From Prevotella sp. (lineage in GTDB: Bacteria; Bacteroidota; Bacteroidia; Bacteroidales; Bacteroidaceae), in NCBI GenBank assembly GCA_020026195.1, contig JAHHQW010000004.1, positions 1-64,000 of the forward strand: a stretch of 64,000 nucleotides of DNA, written 5' to 3'. Below the pieces are notes generated by a model. That model was given only the letters and a program-made list of their open reading frames with translations. It was not told the DNA's origin and ran no database searches. Of the stretch, positions 59,637 to 64,000 are shown in pieces (position 1 is the first letter of the stretch; every line of letters begins with the position of its first letter). The position numbers and the translations under genes are program-made.

Positions 59637-60812
59637 ATGATACAAAAGACTGATAAGAAATTAACGGCAGCACTTGCATATTATGTAAGTGTTGCTGTTG
59701 TTTTATTCTTTTTTACGGCCTGTGGCAACAATAACCATAAGGTAGAACTTAAGACATTGGAAGATACCCTTGCTTATAGCATGGGAAGCATGCAGAAACT
59801 GCAGTACATGAATTATATCGAAACCAGCTGTAAGGTAGACACAAATTACAGGGCAGCTTGTTTTGAGGGAATAGAGGAAGGATATAAAGATAGAGAGCAC
59901 ACGGTAGCTTATTATGATGGTATAAATATCGGTATCCAGATAATGAGTTATATTAATCAGACTGATACAAGTTTGGTAAACAAGCAGTTTGTTGAAGGAA
60001 TGATAGACGGAGCTCTGGGCAAAGAACTTAAAAAAGAAACAGACGGGAATAAAGTTCCTGAAAAATATACTAAAGGTGTAAATCAGTCACGCATATTAAA
60101 AGAATACATTAAGGGAATCGAATATAAAGGTGTAACGTTGAAAGATTTCATAGAAGGCTTCCGTCTCGGATCATCTTCATATAATGTTCCCGAAGAATAT
60201 GCATTCTTATGCGGAAAGGTGTTTGGCGGATCTCGTCTTCAGGGAGCCTTACGTTCAGTAAATATGCAGGTCTATGGTGACGACACGACAAAAGCACTTT
60301 CTTCAGAACTTTTCTATGCAGGTTTTATGGAGTGTAATCTTCCGACAGCGGCAATACCTCATCGCAATGCTAACGATGCAGCCATGCTGGCAATGTATAA
60401 GATAAACACCAAATTGTATTCTGATAATAAGAAGAAGAATGAAGAATTCTTATCAGAAAATTCGAAGAAACCTGGAGTAACTACATTATCAGATGGAATA
60501 CAATATAAAGTAATCAAAGAGACAAAAGGTAAGAAACCAACAAAGGATTCTCATGTAGAAATACATTGTGTCCTGAAGACGATAGAGGGGAATGTTGTTC
60601 TTGATTCTCATGATTATGCAGCTCCTATACCAGTTGATATCAAACACGAGAAAAATCTGTATTACAGAGAAATTCTGCCACTTATGTCAGAAGGTTCTGT
60701 ATACGAAGTATATGTTCCGCAACATTTAGGTTTCGGATTCCAGTATGTAAACAATGTAAAACCCTTCTCTACGATTATATATCAGATAGAACTAATAAAG
60801 ATAACCAAGTAA
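59637..60812 (+). CDS. FKBP-like lipoprotein, array member 4 (strongly degenerate)
   Basis: 391 residues, longest of the set. A hydrophobic N-terminus ends in a lipobox at Cys29 (FFFTACGNNN). Two N-domain-like blocks are visible (LAYSMGSMQKLQYMNYIET; YYDGINIGIQIMSYINQTD), followed by a further one around FLCGKVFGGSRLQGALRSVNMQ. The FKBP-like C-terminus has IQYKVIKETKGKKPTKDS but lacks HY, FDSS and VIKGW (it reads IHCVLKTIEGNVVLDSHDY and KNLYYREILPLM). It is probably not an isomerase. It starts 8 bp after member 3 and ends 1 bp before member 5. Confidence 0.78.
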   Translation: MIQKTDKKLTAALAYYVSVAVVLFFFTACGNNNHKVELKTLEDTLAYSMGSMQKLQYMNYIETSCKVDTNYRAACFEGIEEGYKDREHTVAYYDGINIGIQIMSYINQTDTSLVNKQFVEGMIDGALGKELKKETDGNKVPEKYTKGVNQSRILKEYIKGIEYKGVTLKDFIEGFRLGSSSYNVPEEYAFLCGKVFGGSRLQGALRSVNMQVYGDDTTKALSSELFYAGFMECNLPTAAIPHRNANDAAMLAMYKINTKLYSDNKKKNEEFLSENSKKPGVTTLSDGIQYKVIKETKGKKPTKDSHVEIHCVLKTIEGNVVLDSHDYAAPIPVDIKHEKNLYYREILPLMSEGSVYEVYVPQHLGFGFQYVNNVKPFSTIIYQIELIKITK

Positions 60813-60813
60813 T

Positions 60814-61734
60814 ATGAAAAAATTATTAATGTTGGCCGTTGTTCTTTTCATTGGAGCAGCAGCCGTCGATGCATCAGCATTCACAGGAAACAAGAACAAG
60901 AAGAAACAGAAAAAGCAGAATAAAGAAACATTAGTCCTGACAAACAAATCAGATTCACTCAGCTATGCGTGCGGAATGACAGTAACACAGGGACTGATGG
61001 ACTTCATTGTTAAGGGAATGAAGGTTGATACAACTTACATGGCCGACGTATTAAGAGGTTTTGGCGATGCTGTAAATGCTGACAAGAAGCAGGAAGCAAA
61101 ACTCAAGGCTTATATGGCTGGTTCTCAGATTGCAAGTATGCTTAACGAAAGAATCATTCCCGGAGTGAACAAGGACTTCAAGGACACACCGGACAGCATA
61201 TTGAATAAGAAACTTATTATTGAAGGATTCATGGCATCTCTTAAGGGCGACAGCACAGTAATGTTGCAGAAGAATGCAGAGAAATACTTCAGAGGAATAA
61301 GAAACAAGGACGTTGCAGCAAAAGAAGAAAAGATATACGGTGAGAACCGTAAGGCTGGAGAAAAGTTCCTTGCCGAGAACGCAAAGAAAGAAGGCGTTGT
61401 AACTCTTAAGGATGGTCTTCAGTATAAGATTATCACTAAGGGTAACGGAGCAGTTCCTACAAAAGACGATAAAGTTGTAGTTAAGTACGAAGGACGTCTC
61501 ATTGACGGCAAGGTGTTTGACAGCAGCTACAAGCGCAATCCTCAGACTAATACATTCCGTCCTACAGATGTAATTAAGGGATGGACAGAGATACTTACAA
61601 TGATGCCTGTAGGCAGCAAGTGGGAAGTATACATTCCACAGGAACTTGCATATGGAAGTCGTAAGGCTGGAATGATAAAGCCGTTCAGCGCACTTGTATT
61701 TGTCGTAGAACTGGTTGATATAGAGAAGAAATAA
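60814..61734 (+). CDS. FKBP-type PPIase, array member 5 (secreted/periplasmic)
   Basis: 306 residues. A Sec signal (MKKLLMLAVVLFIGAAAVDASA) is followed by a Lys-rich stretch (KNKKKQKKQNK) and the N-domain (DSLSYACGMTVTQGLMDFI). The FKBP domain has a largely intact site: VKYEGRL, KVFDSSYK, TDVIKGWTEILTMM, FSALVFVVELVDI; the IPPY position reads MIKPFS. It shares MMPVGSKWEVYIPQ with member 3. No lipobox is seen, so it should be soluble in the periplasm, unlike members 2-4. Confidence 0.88.
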   Translation: MKKLLMLAVVLFIGAAAVDASAFTGNKNKKKQKKQNKETLVLTNKSDSLSYACGMTVTQGLMDFIVKGMKVDTTYMADVLRGFGDAVNADKKQEAKLKAYMAGSQIASMLNERIIPGVNKDFKDTPDSILNKKLIIEGFMASLKGDSTVMLQKNAEKYFRGIRNKDVAAKEEKIYGENRKAGEKFLAENAKKEGVVTLKDGLQYKIITKGNGAVPTKDDKVVVKYEGRLIDGKVFDSSYKRNPQTNTFRPTDVIKGWTEILTMMPVGSKWEVYIPQELAYGSRKAGMIKPFSALVFVVELVDIEKK

Positions 61735-61772
61735 AAATAGGCAGTAGAAATTTAATAATTAAATATAGGTAT

Positions 61773-62252
61773 ATGGATAAGATTGATAATATGGACAGAA
61801 AGATTCTGTCTATTCTTACAAAGAATGCACGTATTCCGTTTAAGGATGTAGCTGAAGAGTGTGGAGTTTCACGCGCAGCAGTTCATCAGAGAGTACAGCA
61901 CCTCATTGAGGAAGGCGTAATCACTGGTAGCGGATATTTTGTTAATCCTAAGAGTCTCGGTTACACTACATGTACATATGTAGGAATCCAGCTCGAAAAG
62001 GGAAGCATGTACAAGACCGTAGTAGAACGTCTTTACAATATCCCTGAGGTTATAGAATGCCACTATACAACAGGTGGTTACTCTATTCTTGCAAAACTCT
62101 ATGCGAAGGACAACGAACAGCTGATGCACCTTCTTAACGAACAGATTCAGACTATCCCCGGTGTTGTTTCTACCGAAACTCTGATTTCTCTCGAGCAGGG
62201 ACTGAAGCGTGAAGTTCCTATTCACTATGAGATTGAGAACGGGGAAAAATAA
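61773..62252 (+). CDS. Lrp/AsnC family transcriptional regulator
   Basis: 159 residues (or 153 if Met7 is used): N-terminal winged HTH (DRKILSILTKNARIPFKDVAEECGVSRAAVHQRVQHLIEEG, about 8-48) and a C-terminal RAM effector domain (YTTCTYVGIQLEKGS; VIECHYTTGGYSILAKLYAKD). These proteins sense amino acids and form octamers. It lies 38 bp after the FKBP array and 6 bp before the amidohydrolase-dipeptidase fusion, so amino-acid or peptide use is the likely target. Confidence 0.92.
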   Translation: MDKIDNMDRKILSILTKNARIPFKDVAEECGVSRAAVHQRVQHLIEEGVITGSGYFVNPKSLGYTTCTYVGIQLEKGSMYKTVVERLYNIPEVIECHYTTGGYSILAKLYAKDNEQLMHLLNEQIQTIPGVVSTETLISLEQGLKREVPIHYEIENGEK

Positions 62253-62258
62253 TATGTA

Positions 62259-64000
62259 ATGAAATCTTTTGATTTACAAGCACATCTACAAAACATCTAT
62301 AATTCTTATCCGGAGGCCGAAAGGCGTCCGGTTATAGGAATTACGGGAAATTATGGCGACGGACAGGCTAAACTGTGCGATAAGTATTACGAAGCTGTTG
62401 TAAGGGCTGGCGGTGTTCCGGTCATAATTCCTCCCGTTTCTGATAAAGACGTTATAATCTGCACACTCGACCGTATAGACGGACTTCTTCTGAGCGGAGG
62501 CAGCGATTATAACCCGTTATGGGCCGGAGAAGAGCCCGTTACCGGACTGCACGGTATCAATGCAGTTCGCGATTTACCCGAATTACTTATTACCCGACTT
62601 GCATATAACCGACAGATTCCGACGTTAGGTATCTGCCGCGGTATACAGACGCTTGCAATGGCGCTTGGCGGAAGAGTGGAGCAGGACATACATGCAGACC
62701 GACTGATTAAGCACAGTCAGGACGCTGATACGTCGGAGCCTACACACTCGGTAAGCGTGGCAAAGGATTCGCTCCTGTATGATATATATGGAGAAGAACG
62801 TCTGTATGTCAATTCACTCCATCATCAGGCCGTTGCCGAAGGCGGAGAGAAACTGCGCGTAACAGCACGTTCTGTGGACGGAATAATAGAAGCAGTAGAA
62901 AGTACCGAGCATAAGTTTATCTTAGGAGTACAGTGGCATCCCGAATGGCTTGAGGATGGCAGACCGATCTTTGAAAGGTTTGTCAGAGAAGCTGCCTTGT
63001 TTGCTGAGGCTAAGGATGTGAATGCCAGGGTCATTACGCTCGATACTCACTGTGACACACCAATGTTCTTTTCAGAGAACGTTCATTTTGAACAGCGCGA
63101 CACGCGTATTCTCTACGATCTGCATAAGATGACAGATGGTCGTCAGGATGCCGTAACAATGGTTGCATATCTTCCCCAGCCTAAAGAAGGACAGAAGTTT
63201 GCAGACATAAATCCTTTTAATGTACCGACACCTAAGGCGTATGCAGATTTAATATTCGATAAGATAGAAGATATCCTGAAGAATAATTCTGCTTATGTAC
63301 GTCAGGCACGCACGCCACATGACGTTTTAGTAAATAAGCAAGACGGAGTGAAGTCTATACTGTTAGGAATAGAAAACGGACTTGCTCTCGAAGGCGATGT
63401 TGCCAACGTGAAACATTTTGCCGACAGGGGAATTACTTATATAACGCTCTGTCATAATGGTGACAATGATATATGCGACAGCGCACGTGGCTCTCAGACA
63501 CATGGCGGAGTAAGTCAGCTTGGCGAGAAGATTATCAGGGAGATGAACCGTTGCGGAGTGATGGTAGACCTCAGTCATGGTGCTGAAAGCAGTTTTTACG
63601 ATGCACTTGAGATAAGCAGCATGCCTATAGTATGCAGTCACAGCAATAGTAAAGTGCTCTGTGATGTTCCGCGAAATCTTACGGACGATCAGATGCGTGC
63701 GCTTGCAAAGCACGGCGGTGTGGCACACACTACACTTTACAAAGGTTTCTTGTGTAAGGATGGCGGAGCAAGTATAGAAGATGCAATAAAACATCTTGAA
63801 CACAGCATTGACATCATGGGAATAGAACATGTAGGTCTTGGTACTGATTTCGACGGAGACGGCGGCATTCCCGGACTTGCAGATGCTTCTGAACTCATCA
63901 ACTTCACCGTTGCCCTGCTCAGAAAACGTTATACTCTCGAAGAGATACGTATGATATGGGGTGGCAACTGGCTGAGATTAATGAACACAATACAAAACAA
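62259..64000 (+). CDS. Fused class I glutamine-amidotransferase-like hydrolase / membrane dipeptidase (M19), right end open
   Basis: Open for 580 codons to the window edge; the C-terminus is probably only a few residues away. The N-terminal domain (about 1-245) is of the PuuD / gamma-glutamyl-GABA hydrolase type, with nucleophile Cys126 (LGICRGIQTLA), VNSLHHQAV and GVQWHPEW. The C-terminal domain (about 258-580) is a renal-dipeptidase-like M19 enzyme, with metal ligands in TLDTHCDTP (His264), GVMVDLSHG, VCSHSNSK and GLGTDFDGDGGI. A natural fusion suggests sequential breakdown of gamma-glutamyl di/tripeptides or similar: one domain removes the gamma-glutamyl group, the other splits the remaining dipeptide. 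It is downstream of an Lrp regulator. Its signal peptide is absent, so it should be cytoplasmic. Confidence 0.9.
   Translation, partial: MKSFDLQAHLQNIYNSYPEAERRPVIGITGNYGDGQAKLCDKYYEAVVRAGGVPVIIPPVSDKDVIICTLDRIDGLLLSGGSDYNPLWAGEEPVTGLHGINAVRDLPELLITRLAYNRQIPTLGICRGIQTLAMALGGRVEQDIHADRLIKHSQDADTSEPTHSVSVAKDSLLYDIYGEERLYVNSLHHQAVAEGGEKLRVTARSVDGIIEAVESTEHKFILGVQWHPEWLEDGRPIFERFVREAALFAEAKDVNARVITLDTHCDTPMFFSENVHFEQRDTRILYDLHKMTDGRQDAVTMVAYLPQPKEGQKFADINPFNVPTPKAYADLIFDKIEDILKNNSAYVRQARTPHDVLVNKQDGVKSILLGIENGLALEGDVANVKHFADRGITYITLCHNGDNDICDSARGSQTHGGVSQLGEKIIREMNRCGVMVDLSHGAESSFYDALEISSMPIVCSHSNSKVLCDVPRNLTDDQMRALAKHGGVAHTTLYKGFLCKDGGASIEDAIKHLEHSIDIMGIEHVGLGTDFDGDGGIPGLADASELINFTVALLRKRYTLEEIRMIWGGNWLRLMNTIQN

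Noticed and set aside
57163..61734. Recent horizontal acquisition of the FKBP array
   Set aside because: Base composition and codon use look like the neighbouring genes, and no mobile element borders it.
63408..63417. ACGTGAAACA half of a parS site
   Set aside because: Only the right half matches, and it lies in the coding sequence of the fused hydrolase.

Overview
The window is a continuous stretch of a Bacteroidales chromosome, most likely Prevotellaceae or a close relative. The signs are AT-rich DNA, no Shine-Dalgarno sequences, repeated Bacteroidetes-type promoters (TTTG, about 19 bp, TAnnTTTG) and lineage-typical families: PorZ, PCMD and BACON-like lipoproteins, DUF4294, DUF2851, YitT paralogs and a b558-type Sdh/Frd cytochrome. 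I see no insertion sequence, prophage, CRISPR array or plasmid-like region. Almost every gene is chromosomal housekeeping.

The most informative non-coding feature is a gene-poor, AT-rich block at about 29.6-30.3 kb. It carries a dense set of DnaA-box sequences, and third-position base skew changes sign across it. I interpret it as the chromosomal replication origin (oriC). A perfect ParB-binding parS site (TGTTTCACGTGAAACA) lies 25 kb away at 4776-4791, which agrees. dnaA is not in the window.

Layout: 1-2 kb, fumarate reductase/succinate dehydrogenase (flavoprotein cut by the left edge, plus cytochrome b). 2-14.5 kb, a mostly plus-strand set for tRNA and nucleotide metabolism, repair and replication (mnmG, apt, uvrC, dtd, MazG-like, deoC, polA, ychF, lgt), with a minus-strand polyprenyl synthase. 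14.6-19.3 kb, two small lipoproteins and a calcium P-type ATPase. 19.4-22.9 kb, a minus-strand dapB-lepB-lepB-like-wbqC operon. 23-29.5 kb, leuS-rdgB, porZ and an acyltransferase. 29.6-30.3 kb, oriC. 30.4-39.6 kb, mutS, a YitT protein, a C-terminal processing protease, a GNAT-like protein and parE. 39.9-49.8 kb, an exported HhH-barrel protein, DUF4294, three tandem YitT paralogs, an SDR-PAP2 pair, tRNA-Arg(CCT) and a SulP transporter. 50-55 kb, a minus-strand run of dprA, thioesterase, DUF2851, a barrel protein and a PCMD lipoprotein. 55.2-57 kb, dusB and a sirtuin. 57.1-61.7 kb, five consecutive FKBP-type proteins. 61.8-64 kb, an Lrp/AsnC regulator and a glutamine-amidotransferase/M19-dipeptidase fusion that is open at the right edge.

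Points that may be under-described: the FKBP array with graded loss of catalytic residues, a signal-peptidase paralog lacking the catalytic lysine, the YitT triplet, the amidohydrolase-dipeptidase fusion beside an Lrp regulator, and the origin itself. No wholly new multi-gene defence or biosynthetic system is evident.
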